From NCBI GenBank assembly GCA_903935335.1, contig CAIZRG010000059.1, positions 1 through 64,000 of the forward strand: a stretch of DNA of 64,000 nucleotides, read 5' to 3'. The notes beneath the pieces are model-generated. The model was not told the origin of the DNA, did no database searches, and worked only from the letters and a program-made list of their open reading frames with translations. The position numbers and the translations under genes were made by a program. Below, in pieces: positions 34,827 through 43,792 of this stretch. Source of the DNA: Oligoflexia bacterium (lineage in GTDB: Bacteria; Bdellovibrionota; UBA1018). Within the stretch, counting starts at the first letter, position 1. Each line of letters begins with the position of its first letter.

Positions 34827-36155
34827 ATGGTTTCACCCTCTTGGATTATTCAAAAAAAACGCGACTGCCAAGAACTTAAGTCATCTGAACTGAAGGCCTT
34901 TATTAGAGGCATTCAATCAGGTGATGTAGCTGATTACCAGGCTACAGCATTTTTGATGGCTACTTATTTCACCGGTATGACACTCAATGAAACTGTAGCT
35001 CTGACTGAAGCTATGCTGGAGAGTGGTGAAAGATATGATCTTTCTCACATCAGTGGACCGAAAGTAGACAAACACTCCACAGGAGGAGTGGGAGACAAAG
35101 TTTCTTTGATTCTAGCCCCATTAGCTTCCGCCTGTGGCTTAAAAGTCCCTATGATGTCTGGAAGAGGCCTGGGTCATAGCGGAGGAACCATTGACAAACT
35201 TGAATCTATCCCTGGCTTTAACGTCAATCTGAGCTCTGAAAAATTTCAATCTGTCCTAGCTCATATTGGATGTGCAATGACAGCTCAAACAGAGAAGATT
35301 GCTCCGGCAGACAAAAAACTTTACTCACTGAGAGATGTAACAGGAACTGTTGAATGCATACCCCTGATCACTGCTTCTATTCTTTCTAAAAAACTTGCAG
35401 AAGGAACAGAATTCCTTGTTCTTGATGTAAAAGTAGGTAGTGGTGCATTTATGAAAACCAGAGGAGCAGCTCGAAATTTAGCAAAAACCCTAATCCAGGT
35501 TGCCAAAAAATTAAATCTCCCCTGCCGTGCTTTACTCACAAGCATGAACCAACCCTTAGGCTATGCTGTTGGTAATGCTATTGAAGTACGAGAATCCATT
35601 GAAATTCTTAAAAATGAAAAAAACGAGGAATTCAGTTCCACTGACCTTAAAGAACTCACTCTACAACTGTGTGCTCAGATGTTAAATCTAGGGGGAATTT
35701 CCAGAACCATTGCGGAAGGAAGGAAGTTAGCTCAATTAAGACTGGCGGATGGCAGTGCTTGGCAAGTATTTATTGATCTCATCCAAGCTCAAGGAGGAGA
35801 TCCCTCGGCAATAATCGACTCAAAAAAAATTCCCCTAGCTCCCATTGAAGTTCAATGGAAAGCAAAAAAGCGAGGATTTATCAGTCGAATGGATACAGAA
35901 GAAATTGGGAAAATTTTGATCGGCCTTGGAGGAGGACGGAAAAAACTAAGTGATTCCATTGATCATCGAGTTGGACTCGCTTTTCATAAAAAATTAGGTG
36001 CCAAAATCCAAATAGACGAGCCGATCGTCACTGTTTTCGCTACTGACTCACAGGACCTTCCAGCTCTTGAAGCATCTTTCCACACAGCAGTCGAAATCAG
36101 CCGGGCCAGAAAGTCTGTTCCTAAACTCGTCTTTGAAAACTATACAATGAGATAA
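34827..36155 (+). CDS. deoA: Thymidine/pyrimidine-nucleoside phosphorylase
   Basis: 442 residues. Phosphorolysis of thymidine and deoxyuridine (or also uridine) to free base and (deoxy)ribose 1-phosphate. The phosphate/substrate region KHSTGGVGDKVSLILAP and SGRGLGHSGGTIDKLESIPG is the family signature. SLRDVTGTVE is also conserved. A pyrimidine-nucleoside phosphorylase specificity cannot be excluded. Thirteen bases separate it from deoB. Confidence 0.93.
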   Translation: MVSPSWIIQKKRDCQELKSSELKAFIRGIQSGDVADYQATAFLMATYFTGMTLNETVALTEAMLESGERYDLSHISGPKVDKHSTGGVGDKVSLILAPLASACGLKVPMMSGRGLGHSGGTIDKLESIPGFNVNLSSEKFQSVLAHIGCAMTAQTEKIAPADKKLYSLRDVTGTVECIPLITASILSKKLAEGTEFLVLDVKVGSGAFMKTRGAARNLAKTLIQVAKKLNLPCRALLTSMNQPLGYAVGNAIEVRESIEILKNEKNEEFSSTDLKELTLQLCAQMLNLGGISRTIAEGRKLAQLRLADGSAWQVFIDLIQAQGGDPSAIIDSKKIPLAPIEVQWKAKKRGFISRMDTEEIGKILIGLGGGRKKLSDSIDHRVGLAFHKKLGAKIQIDEPIVTVFATDSQDLPALEASFHTAVEISRARKSVPKLVFENYTMR

Positions 36156-36159
36156 TTTC

Positions 36160-37017
36160 ATGACTTTAATTCAAAAAATACACAAAGCGGTAGAAAAAAT
36201 AAAAAAACAGACTTCTTATGAACTGAAAATTGGAGAACCAAAAATAGGGTTGGTCCTTGGCTCTGGATTAGGTCCAATAGCTGAGCAAGTCACTGATGCA
36301 ATCACCTTGGAATACACAAAAATTCCTTATTTTTGCGCTACCCAGATTACAGGACATGCAGGACAACTCATTTTGGGTAAAATAAGAGGAATACCTGTTG
36401 TCCTTTTAAAGGGTAGATTTCATCTTTATGAAGGCCATTCGATGGAAACCGTTGTGTTCCCGACTCAAACGCTGTGGGGACTTGGGATTCACACTTTGAT
36501 TTTAACGAATGCTGCCGGTGCAGTGAACACCCGCTTTCGTCCGGGAGACCTCATGATGATCGAGGATCACTTAAATCTCATGGGGGACAACCCCCTTCGA
36601 GGAGCACATCTGGCAGAAATGGGGCCTCGATTTCCAGATCTTTCAGAAGCCTACTCAAAAACCTGCTTAGAGTTCTTCCGGTCAGCCGCTCAGAAACTCA
36701 ACTTATCTCTTCAACAAGGAGTGTATGCGGGTCTTTTAGGACCCACTTACGAAACTCCAGCTGAAGTCAGAATGCTACGAACCCTGGGCGCAGATGCAGT
36801 AGGGATGTCTACAGTTCCAGAGACTTTAGTTGCCAATCAACTCGGTATCCAAGTCGCTGGAATCAGTTGCATTACAAATCTTGCGGCAGGGGTTTCTTCT
36901 CATCCACTCAATCACCAGGATGTCATTGAAGTTTCGAAAATAGCATCCCATCGAATGATTCAGATCATCACTCATACCCTTCCCCAGCTTGCCTCTCATA
37001 GAAAGGAATCTATATGA
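36160..37017 (+). CDS. punA: Purine-nucleoside phosphorylase (inosine/guanosine type)
   Basis: 285 residues, trimeric type. LVLGSGLGPIAE holds the phosphate-binding Ser. Also present are TGHAGQLILGKIRG, NAAGAVNTRFRPGDLMMIEDH, GLLGPTYETPAEVRML, and the late GISCITNLAAGVS containing the base-binding Asn. Produces ribose 1-phosphate plus hypoxanthine or guanine. Start is four bases after the deoA stop and its end overlaps cdd by four bases, which indicates translational coupling. Confidence 0.93.
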   Translation: MTLIQKIHKAVEKIKKQTSYELKIGEPKIGLVLGSGLGPIAEQVTDAITLEYTKIPYFCATQITGHAGQLILGKIRGIPVVLLKGRFHLYEGHSMETVVFPTQTLWGLGIHTLILTNAAGAVNTRFRPGDLMMIEDHLNLMGDNPLRGAHLAEMGPRFPDLSEAYSKTCLEFFRSAAQKLNLSLQQGVYAGLLGPTYETPAEVRMLRTLGADAVGMSTVPETLVANQLGIQVAGISCITNLAAGVSSHPLNHQDVIEVSKIASHRMIQIITHTLPQLASHRKESI

Positions 37018-37439
37018 GTACTCGTATTGAATCTGCCAGTGAAACTGTGAAGAACCTGTTTCAACTTGCTTTGCTTGCCCGTGAAAGGTCTTACTCCCCT
37101 TACAGCGAACAAAAAGTAGGAGCTGCTATCCTAACGACTCAAGGAAAAATATTTGTAGGCTGTAATGTAGAAAATTCTTCTTACGGAGCAACCATTTGTG
37201 CTGAGCGAGTCGCTATCCATAATGCTATCAGTCAAATAGGACAACTCAAAATCGTAGAACTCATGGTTGTCACTCACTCCTCCCCTGCCTGGCCTCCATG
37301 CGGAATGTGCCTCCAAGTCATGGCAGAGTTTGGAGAGGACATTATCATCCACACAGCCAATATTGATGGACTCTTAGATACTTTTTACTTCAAGCAATTA
37401 TTTCCTTTAGCCTTTACGGCCTCTCATTTAACAAAATGA
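37014..37439 (+). CDS. cdd: Cytidine deaminase
   Basis: 141 residues, tetrameric zinc type. NVENSSYGATICAERVAI gives the Cys zinc ligand and catalytic Glu. PPCGMCLQVMAEF gives the other two Cys. Converts (deoxy)cytidine to (deoxy)uridine so that deoA can use it. The ATG lies inside the punA stop (ATGA), preceded by GAAAGGA. It ends the salvage cluster; rplU follows after 66 bases. Confidence 0.95.
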   Translation: MSTRIESASETVKNLFQLALLARERSYSPYSEQKVGAAILTTQGKIFVGCNVENSSYGATICAERVAIHNAISQIGQLKIVELMVVTHSSPAWPPCGMCLQVMAEFGEDIIIHTANIDGLLDTFYFKQLFPLAFTASHLTK

Positions 37440-37505
37440 TTTCGATCAGAAATTTAGGCTAAACTACTTGACAGAAACTCATCTTTGAGGCAGTTTTCTC
37501 CCTCT

Positions 37506-37985
37506 ATGTATGCAGTAATTGAGACAGGTGGAAAGCAGTATCGTGTGCAACCCGGAGACTTTATTCAGGTAGAAAAGCTTGAAGGAGAGGTTGGGTCTTC
37601 TTTAAAGTTTGATAGGGTCCTTTTTTTCAGTCAATCCAGTGCTGATAATGTCCAGATTTTAATGGGAAAACCCTATATTCAAGGGGCCCAGGTCCAAGCT
37701 GAAGTTGTAGGTCAAGGTCGAGGCTCAAAGATTCTCATTGTTAAAATGAAACGACGCAAACAGTACCGACGAACCCAAGGTCATCGTCAAAACTATACTC
37801 AAGTTCTCATCACAGATCTCTACGCTAGCGCCGATAATCAACTTTCTCTTTCATCTGAAGAAAAGAAAACTAAGCTAGCTCAGTTTCAATCCCACCTCAA
37901 GCCTAAAGGAAAAGCATTTACAGCTCGACGAATGAGCTCCAAAAAGAAAACTTCTACACCTTCATCTCAAAAGGCAGCAGTTTAA
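37506..37985 (+). CDS. rplU: 50S ribosomal protein L21 with basic C-terminal tail
   Basis: 159 residues. [18 protein letters not shown] is the standard L21 start. [20 protein letters not shown] is the conserved rRNA-binding end of the usual ~103-residue protein. A Lys/Ser/Ala-rich tail of about 55 residues follows, which is not typical of short L21 proteins. ATG 37506 is chosen over TTG 37485. A TTGACA at 37468 lies upstream but lacks a good -10 partner. rpmA follows after 27 bases. Confidence 0.95.
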   Translation: MYAVIETGGKQYRVQPGDFIQVEKLEGEVGSSLKFDRVLFFSQSSADNVQILMGKPYIQGAQVQAEVVGQGRGSKILIVKMKRRKQYRRTQGHRQNYTQVLITDLYASADNQLSLSSEEKKTKLAQFQSHLKPKGKAFTARRMSSKKKTSTPSSQKAAV

Positions 37986-38012
37986 GAATTTTAAGTTTAA
38001 AGGATTTAGATC

Positions 38013-38282
38013 ATGGCACATAAAAAAGCGGGTGGTAGTTCTAAAAATGGTCGCGATAGTAATCCGAAAATGCGTGGTGTCAAGCGCTACGGAGGTCAAA
38101 AAGTCCATGCAGGAGAAATCTTAGTCAGACAGGTTGGAACTCAATTTCACCCAGGCAAAAATGTAGGCTTAGGTCGTGATTACACCCTTTACGCCATGAT
38201 TGAAGGTGTAGTCAAGTTTGAGCGATATGACCGCAAACGAAAGCAAGTATCGATTTATCCTCATTCATCTGCTGCTGCGTAA
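38013..38282 (+). CDS. rpmA: 50S ribosomal protein L27
   Basis: 89 residues, normal length. [16 protein letters not shown] and the following [26 protein letters not shown] stretches are invariant L27 features. There is no N-terminal processed extension. An AAAGGATTTAG ribosome-binding site precedes the ATG. The stop codon forms part of a terminator stem. Confidence 0.97.
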   Translation: MAHKKAGGSSKNGRDSNPKMRGVKRYGGQKVHAGEILVRQVGTQFHPGKNVGLGRDYTLYAMIEGVVKFERYDRKRKQVSIYPHSSAAA

Positions 38283-38311
38283 ATCAGTTTTAAGAGTTTA
38301 AACTGATTTTT
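38281..38311 (+). terminator. Rho-independent terminator after rpmA
   Basis: AAATCAGTTT (38281-38290) pairs perfectly over ten bases with AAACTGATTT (38300-38309), loop of nine, T tract 38307-38311. The stem begins within the rpmA stop codon. It probably reduces read-through into obgE. Confidence 0.75.
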
Positions 38312-38352
38312 ATGTCATTGACTTGCTTTCCTATTAAACCCAATGAGGTATT

Positions 38353-39498
38353 GTGCGATTTATTGATGAAGCTGTGATCCGTGTTTCAGGGGGCCACGGA
38401 GGACCCGGTTGTGTCAGTTTTCGAAGAGAGGCTTTTGCGCCCAGAGGCGGACCAGACGGTGGTGATGGAGGCGCTGGCGGTAGTGTTGTTTTTGTGTCTT
38501 CCTCACAGTTAGGGACTCTTCAGGATTTTCGGTTTAAGAGAAACTACCAAGCCCAAAATGGAGCATCTGGATCGGGTGCTAACAAAGCAGGAAAAGATGG
38601 AGAGAGCATCACTCTTCGAGTTCCTGTAGGTACTGTCATTAAAGATGCTCAAACTCAAGAAGTTCTCATGGACTTCGGGCAAGAGAATGAACAATGGATT
38701 GCCTGTGAAGGGGGCCGAGGCGGAAAAGGAAACACGCATTTTACCAGCTCAACTCATCAGGCACCTAAATTTGCCCAGCCGGGAGAAAAAAGCCAGACCC
38801 TCGAAATTCAGCTTGAGTTAAAACTCATTGCAGACGTAGGAATCATTGGTTTTCCGAACACAGGAAAATCGACTCTCATATCCAGAATCAGTGCAGCTCG
38901 CCCTAAAATTGCAGACTACCCCTTTACGACTCTGACTCCAAACTTAGGAGTGGTTTGCTTGCCTGAGCATCAAAGCTTTGTTGTCGCTGACATTCCAGGC
39001 TTAGTCAAAGGGGCTCATCGTGGGGTGGGCCTGGGACATCGGTTTCTTAAACACATTGAACGAACTCGACTCTTTATCCATTTGCTAGACGCAAGCTCAC
39101 TCCTTGAAAGAATGGATGATCCTATTTGGGTCTCTGAAGCGATTGAGGCGCTTATTCATGGGTACGTTGATGTTCGGACTGAATTGGGCTTATTTAATGA
39201 AAAATTACTCCATAAACCTGAAATCATTGTTATCAATAAGATTGATTTATTAGAATCTAATTTGAAGCTAATCACTCAAATTCAAATTCAAATCAGATCC
39301 AAGATCCACTCGATCCGACAGTCTCACCCTCTTCCTGATGAGCCCTTCATTATCTCTGCAGTCAGTGGAACTGGCATTGAACTTCTTCTCATGAAAATTT
39401 ATCAAGAGTTTATTTCTAAACCCAAAGGACTGAAACACAATCAAAATAAAACGCTTTCTTCCCTTCTCCTTCCTGATGACGAGGCCCTACGGAATTGA
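38353..39498 (+). CDS. obgE: Obg-family GTPase
   Basis: 381 residues. Ribosome-associated GTPase for 50S maturation. The Gly-rich Obg domain (SGGHGGPGCVSFRREAF, GPDGGDGGAGGSV) is followed by the G domain with GFPNTGKSTLI (G1), DYPFTTLTPNLG (G2), ADIPGLVKGAH (G3) and NKIDLL (G4). No OCT-type C-terminal domain is evident. GTG start, with ATGAGG five bases upstream. Its stop overlaps the nadD start (TTGA). Confidence 0.95.
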   Translation: MRFIDEAVIRVSGGHGGPGCVSFRREAFAPRGGPDGGDGGAGGSVVFVSSSQLGTLQDFRFKRNYQAQNGASGSGANKAGKDGESITLRVPVGTVIKDAQTQEVLMDFGQENEQWIACEGGRGGKGNTHFTSSTHQAPKFAQPGEKSQTLEIQLELKLIADVGIIGFPNTGKSTLISRISAARPKIADYPFTTLTPNLGVVCLPEHQSFVVADIPGLVKGAHRGVGLGHRFLKHIERTRLFIHLLDASSLLERMDDPIWVSEAIEALIHGYVDVRTELGLFNEKLLHKPEIIVINKIDLLESNLKLITQIQIQIRSKIHSIRQSHPLPDEPFIISAVSGTGIELLLMKIYQEFISKPKGLKHNQNKTLSSLLLPDDEALRN

Positions 39499-40226
39499 AA
39501 AGCCTGAAATATCAACCCCCTAATTGGAGCCAAATCACAGGAATCTTTGGTGGCCGATTTGACCCTCCACATTTGGGACACCAGGAGGCCATTGATGGGC
39601 TATTTACCCATCCAGGAATCAAGCAGGTCATGATTATTCCCTCGGCAGCCCCTCCCCATAAACCCGCTTGGGCAACAGCAGATCAACGTGCTGACATGGC
39701 TTTTTTAAATTTTATAACAGAGAATAGCTCCTTTTCTCAAGAGATCCAGATAGACTTAAGAGAACTCACCCGATCGAGACTGCGCCCCGACCAACCCAGC
39801 TATTCTTTTGATACTCTTGAAGAACTCCGTCCACTTTTTCACAAACAACTTGCTTTTATTATGGGTAGTGATGAATTCGATCGATTATCAACCTGGTACC
39901 GCTTTCCGGAAATTTTAGGACTTTGTCATTGGATCGTCCTGCTTCGAAAACCGAAAGAACAGACTGAGAAACCCCAAATTGAACTCGAAAAAGCTCTAAG
40001 CACCCTTCAATCTTGGTCCCTAAGTGGGCTTGTAAAGCCCACTCCACAGGCGGATACCTGGCAACTCGGCAATCAAACTTTAGTTCTAGTACCTACCCAA
40101 GCCCCCCCGATTTCTTCAACAGAAATTAGAAAAACTCTGGTCAAATCAGGAATCCCGCCCGAAAATACACTTTCTGAAAAAGTAAAGGCCTATTTGAAGC
40201 TTCATGGCCTCTATGGTATAAGGTAA
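39495..40226 (+). CDS. nadD: Nicotinate-nucleotide adenylyltransferase
   Basis: 243 residues. Adenylylates nicotinate mononucleotide in NAD synthesis. GIFGGRFDPPHLGHQEA gives the HxGH nucleotidyltransferase motif, PSAAPPHKP the second landmark, FIMGSDEF the substrate loop, and ISSTEIRKTL the C-terminal ISSTxIR motif. Start is TTG overlapping the obgE stop by four bases. Slightly longer than usual at the N terminus. Confidence 0.93.
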   Translation: MKSLKYQPPNWSQITGIFGGRFDPPHLGHQEAIDGLFTHPGIKQVMIIPSAAPPHKPAWATADQRADMAFLNFITENSSFSQEIQIDLRELTRSRLRPDQPSYSFDTLEELRPLFHKQLAFIMGSDEFDRLSTWYRFPEILGLCHWIVLLRKPKEQTEKPQIELEKALSTLQSWSLSGLVKPTPQADTWQLGNQTLVLVPTQAPPISSTEIRKTLVKSGIPPENTLSEKVKAYLKLHGLYGIR

Positions 40227-40232
40227 ATATAA

Positions 40233-40661
40233 ATGATGACAAATGAAAAAGCAGTTATTTCATCTGAAATTCCAAAAGCAGAAGATCGATCTCATTCCAA
40301 AGCTCTCCAGTGCGCTCAGGCAGTGATCAATAAAAAAGCTGAAAATGCAAAGATTCTAAACCTTTCGGGAGTATCTGGAGTTGCGGATTATTTCGTTATT
40401 TGTAGTGCTCTCTCCGATCGACAGGTTCAAGCCATAGCTGACTCAGTGTCAGAGGTAGCGGAAACCCACGGCTATCCTCTGCTCAGCTCAGAAGGTTATT
40501 CAGAAGGTCGATGGGTCGTACTGGATTTAGGAGATGTGATTGTCCATATTTTCTTAGATGCCCTGCGTGACTACTACGATCTGGAGCGCCTCTGGGCTGA
40601 AGCACCCACCGTGCCGATCCCTTCTGAGTTTTATGGACCTGCATCAACTCGACTCAACTAG
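40233..40661 (+). CDS. rsfS: Ribosomal silencing factor RsfS
   Basis: 142 residues. Binds L14 and prevents subunit joining when nutrients are low. ALQCAQAVINKKAENAKILN and SGVADYFVICSALSDRQVQA are family signatures. The WVVLDLGDVIVHIFLDALRDYYDLERLW end is nearly universal. Six bases after nadD and directly followed by rlmH, the usual order in this block. Confidence 0.95.
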   Translation: MMTNEKAVISSEIPKAEDRSHSKALQCAQAVINKKAENAKILNLSGVSGVADYFVICSALSDRQVQAIADSVSEVAETHGYPLLSSEGYSEGRWVVLDLGDVIVHIFLDALRDYYDLERLWAEAPTVPIPSEFYGPASTRLN

Positions 40662-41174
40662 TTGATTTTGTACGTGAAGCTCAATCTCTTTTCATTTGGC
40701 AAACTCAAGACGCCTGGATTACGACAAGCGGCAGACTACTATAAACGCCTAGCCAAACCTTGGGTTACACTTCAGGAAATTGAACTCAAGCCTTTACCTA
40801 TTCCTGAAAAAACTCCTCAAACAAGAAATAAGATCCAAGTCAAAGAAGGCCTTCTTCTCCTAGACCGCATGAAAACAAATCCTTTAAGCAAGGGAAGTAT
40901 CTACTTTCTTTTAGATGAGATGGGTAAACTCAAACCTACTTGCCAATGGGCTCAAGACTTCAAACACTGGGAACACCAAGGGATCTCGTCTCTTTCCTTT
41001 TGCATAGGAAGTAGTTTAGGCTTCTCTGAAGAAGTGAGGCAAAAAGCCCAAGAGGTGATCAGCTTAGGACCACAAACATTATCCCACGAACTAGCTCGTG
41101 TGGTATTCTTTGAGCAAGTGTATCGAGCCTTCAGCTGGATTCGTGGACACCCTTATCACAACGAAGGCTCATAG
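40662..41174 (+). CDS. rlmH: 23S rRNA pseudouridine(1915) N3-methyltransferase
   Basis: About 170 residues, SPOUT methyltransferase. FCIGSSLGFSEEV is the SAM-binding knot loop. LGPQTLSHELARVVFFEQVYRAFSWIRG ending in PYHNEGS is the diagnostic C terminus. The start is uncertain. TTG 40662 follows the rsfS stop without a gap; TTG 40668 and GTG 40674 are in frame and would bring the length closer to the usual ~155 residues. Confidence 0.9.
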   Translation: MILYVKLNLFSFGKLKTPGLRQAADYYKRLAKPWVTLQEIELKPLPIPEKTPQTRNKIQVKEGLLLLDRMKTNPLSKGSIYFLLDEMGKLKPTCQWAQDFKHWEHQGISSLSFCIGSSLGFSEEVRQKAQEVISLGPQTLSHELARVVFFEQVYRAFSWIRGHPYHNEGS

Positions 41175-41192
41175 CCTTTCATCGGGAGGCCT

Positions 41193-42767
41193 ATGACAAA
41201 ACGAGTAGCGCTCATCATCTTAGACGGATTTGGAATCGGTAAAGAGTCTCCTTTCAATGCGATTGGAAATGCGAAAATGCCATTTTATCAAGAAATGGTT
41301 AAAAAATACTCTCATTCCCAACTCATCACCCACGGAGAAGCTGTGGGTCTTCCGAAAGGCACCATGGGAAACTCAGAGGTAGGACACATGACTCTAGGTG
41401 CAGGTAGAATCATTGATCAGGACCTCACCCGAATTTCTAAAACTATAGAAAACCGAGATTTTTTTAGAAATCCTGCACTTCTTCAAGCCATCTCTCAAGG
41501 ATCCAAGCAAACAGGCAGGGTCCATCTCATGGGTTTACTTTCAAATGGAGGGGTTCATAGCCACATGGATCATCTTTTAGCCCTTTTGGATCTTTGTGCT
41601 GAGCAGAGAGTCCCTCAAGTCAGTGTCCATGTGTTTTTAGATGGACGCGACACTCCCCCCGACTCTGCCCCGATTTTTCTCAAGCAACTCTTGAGACACC
41701 CTACCTTTTCTCAGGTACCTCCCTGTACTACTCAGTCTACTTTAACTACCCTGATGGGTCGATACTGGGCTATGGACCGTGACCAGCGTTGGGAACGTAT
41801 TGAGAAAGCCTACCGGACTCTCACAGGACAAGTATCCATCACACAAGTGGATCCTTTCTTAGCCATTCAAAACTCTTATGGAATGGGCAAAACAGATGAG
41901 TTTGTTGAACCCCTCTTATTTTCTCCTACCCAGGCCCTTCAAGAAGGGGACAGCGTTATTTGCTGGAACTTCCGCTCAGACCGAGCCCGAGAAATCACCC
42001 AAGCGATTATGGATCCTCATTTTAGCCATTTTAATCGAGGCCAGGGGTTTATGCCCAGTGCCATGACAACCCTTACACAGTACGACCCTCAATTTCATTT
42101 TACCCAAACTGCCTATGCACCTCAAAACCCACACAATCTTTTTGGGAGTTGGCTTGAAAAGCACCAGCTTTCCCAATTTCGAATTGCTGAAACAGAGAAG
42201 TATGCTCATGTCACTTTTTTTTTTAATGGAGGCCAAGAAAAGCCTTTTCAAAAAGAAGATAGAACCCTGATTCCTTCTCCCAAAGATGTACCCACTTATG
42301 ACCTTAAACCAGAAATGAGTGCGTTTGCCATTACCCAAGAAGCTATCCAGAGGATTCACCGAAAAACTTACGACTTTATTCTCATGAATTTTGCCAATGC
42401 CGACATGATAGGTCACACTGGAAATTACCCAGCAGCTCTCCAAGCAATTGAAACTCTGGATACCTGCTTAACTCAAGTCATTGGATGTGCTGAACGCTCA
42501 GGCTACCATGTGATTCTCACGGCTGATCATGGTAATGCTGAGGAAATGAAAGATACCCAAGGCCGCATTCACACTCAACACACCTTAAACCCAGTCCCTG
42601 CTCTTTGGATCCCCCCTCACTCAGCTATTGCCCCCAAATCCAGTCGATCTCCACTCAAAGACGGGACCCTGGCCGATGTCATGCCGACCCTATGTCAACT
42701 CCTAGGCTTAGAGGTTCCCAAAGAAGTGACAGGACAGAGCTTACTCCCAAGGAATTTCCAATGCTAA
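41193..42767 (+). CDS. gpmI: 2,3-bisphosphoglycerate-independent phosphoglycerate mutase
   Basis: 524 residues. Interconverts 3- and 2-phosphoglycerate with two Mn ions. LIILDGFGIGKE holds the first Asp. GTMGNSEVGHMTLGAGR holds the phosphoserine. FLDGRDTPP, NFRSDRAREI, the HVTFFFNGG loop, NFANADMIGHTG and LTADHGNAEEM are all present. GGGAGGCCT precedes the ATG. It overlaps pfkA by seven bases, coupling two glycolytic genes. Confidence 0.96.
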   Translation: MTKRVALIILDGFGIGKESPFNAIGNAKMPFYQEMVKKYSHSQLITHGEAVGLPKGTMGNSEVGHMTLGAGRIIDQDLTRISKTIENRDFFRNPALLQAISQGSKQTGRVHLMGLLSNGGVHSHMDHLLALLDLCAEQRVPQVSVHVFLDGRDTPPDSAPIFLKQLLRHPTFSQVPPCTTQSTLTTLMGRYWAMDRDQRWERIEKAYRTLTGQVSITQVDPFLAIQNSYGMGKTDEFVEPLLFSPTQALQEGDSVICWNFRSDRAREITQAIMDPHFSHFNRGQGFMPSAMTTLTQYDPQFHFTQTAYAPQNPHNLFGSWLEKHQLSQFRIAETEKYAHVTFFFNGGQEKPFQKEDRTLIPSPKDVPTYDLKPEMSAFAITQEAIQRIHRKTYDFILMNFANADMIGHTGNYPAALQAIETLDTCLTQVIGCAERSGYHVILTADHGNAEEMKDTQGRIHTQHTLNPVPALWIPPHSAIAPKSSRSPLKDGTLADVMPTLCQLLGLEVPKEVTGQSLLPRNFQC

Positions 42768-43762
42768 CTTTTCCTCGATTTGATTCTCACTCAAAACTAA
42801 GAACCTTAGCTGTCCTAACGAGTGGGGGAGATGCGCCAGGAATGAACGCCGCAATTCGAGCGATTGTGCGGTACGGACTCACTCGAGGCTGTCAAGTCTA
42901 TGGAGTGTTAAGAGGTTACCGAGGTCTCTTAGATAATCAGATGATTCAACTCAATACCTCTTCTGTAGCTAACCTGATTCAGCGTGGAGGGACACTCCTA
43001 AAAACTGACCGCTGCGATGCTTTTTACGAAAAAAAATTCAGAAAAATTGCTGCTCAGAACTTAAAAAACAGAGGGATTGAAGGCCTCGTCACTATTGGAG
43101 GTGATGGAACCTTTGCTGCTGCTCATCTCATGTCCAAAGAAACTGGCTTTCCAATCCTAGGGGTTCCAGGCACTATCGATAATGATATTGCAGAAACGGA
43201 AGACACGATTGGCTTTGATACAGCCGTTAATACAGCGATTGAAGCGATTGATCGGATTCGGGATACTGCAAGCTCACATGACCGAATTTTTCTCGTCGAA
43301 GTCATGGGGCATAGCTCGGGTTTCATCGCCCTTCAAGTCGCTATGGGAGGAGGAGCAGAAACAGTCATTTTGCCGGAAAAAAAAATATCTATCCCTACGA
43401 TCTGTAAAACTATTGAAAGAGGCATTCAGCGAGGTAAAACTAGCAGTATTATTGTTGTTGCTGAAGGACCAAAGCCAGGTCTTTCCTCTCGGATTTCTGA
43501 AGCACTCATGAAATACGGTTACTCATCTCGGGTTTGTATTCTGGGTCACACTCAAAGAGGGGGAGACCCTACCACTCACGACCGAGTCCTAGCATCAGTA
43601 TTAGGAGCCTCGGCTGTAGGATATCTTCTTGCAGAAAAATCCAATGCCATGGTTGGAGTTCAAAATGACCAGGTGGTTTTAGTTCCTTTCACTCAAATCT
43701 TCAGGAAAAAGAAGAAACTTCCAACAAGTTTAATTGATCTCGCTCAAGTCTTGGCTTCCTAA
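42761..43762 (+). CDS. pfkA: ATP-dependent 6-phosphofructokinase
   Basis: 333 residues. LTSGGDAPGMNAAIRAI (about 19-35) and GGDGTF (113-118) bind ATP/Mg. PGTIDNDI (136-143) has the catalytic Asp (usually PKTIDND in other members). MGHSSGFIAL and GHTQRGGDPT bind fructose 6-phosphate. GGDGT at this place is the pattern of ATP- rather than pyrophosphate-dependent enzymes. Starts inside the end of gpmI with AAGGAA as ribosome-binding site. Confidence 0.94.
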   Translation: MLTFPRFDSHSKLRTLAVLTSGGDAPGMNAAIRAIVRYGLTRGCQVYGVLRGYRGLLDNQMIQLNTSSVANLIQRGGTLLKTDRCDAFYEKKFRKIAAQNLKNRGIEGLVTIGGDGTFAAAHLMSKETGFPILGVPGTIDNDIAETEDTIGFDTAVNTAIEAIDRIRDTASSHDRIFLVEVMGHSSGFIALQVAMGGGAETVILPEKKISIPTICKTIERGIQRGKTSSIIVVAEGPKPGLSSRISEALMKYGYSSRVCILGHTQRGGDPTTHDRVLASVLGASAVGYLLAEKSNAMVGVQNDQVVLVPFTQIFRKKKKLPTSLIDLAQVLAS

Positions 43763-43792
43763 GTCAAACAAATGCTGAGCACAATCATGAAC

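Noticed and set aside
37468..37496. TTGACA as a promoter for rplU
   Set aside because: No acceptable -10 box lies at 16-18 bases; probably chance.
42212..42226. T10 tract in gpmI as a phase-variable site
   Set aside because: It encodes the conserved HVTFFFNGG loop of an essential glycolytic enzyme in the correct frame, so the tract is explained by the protein.
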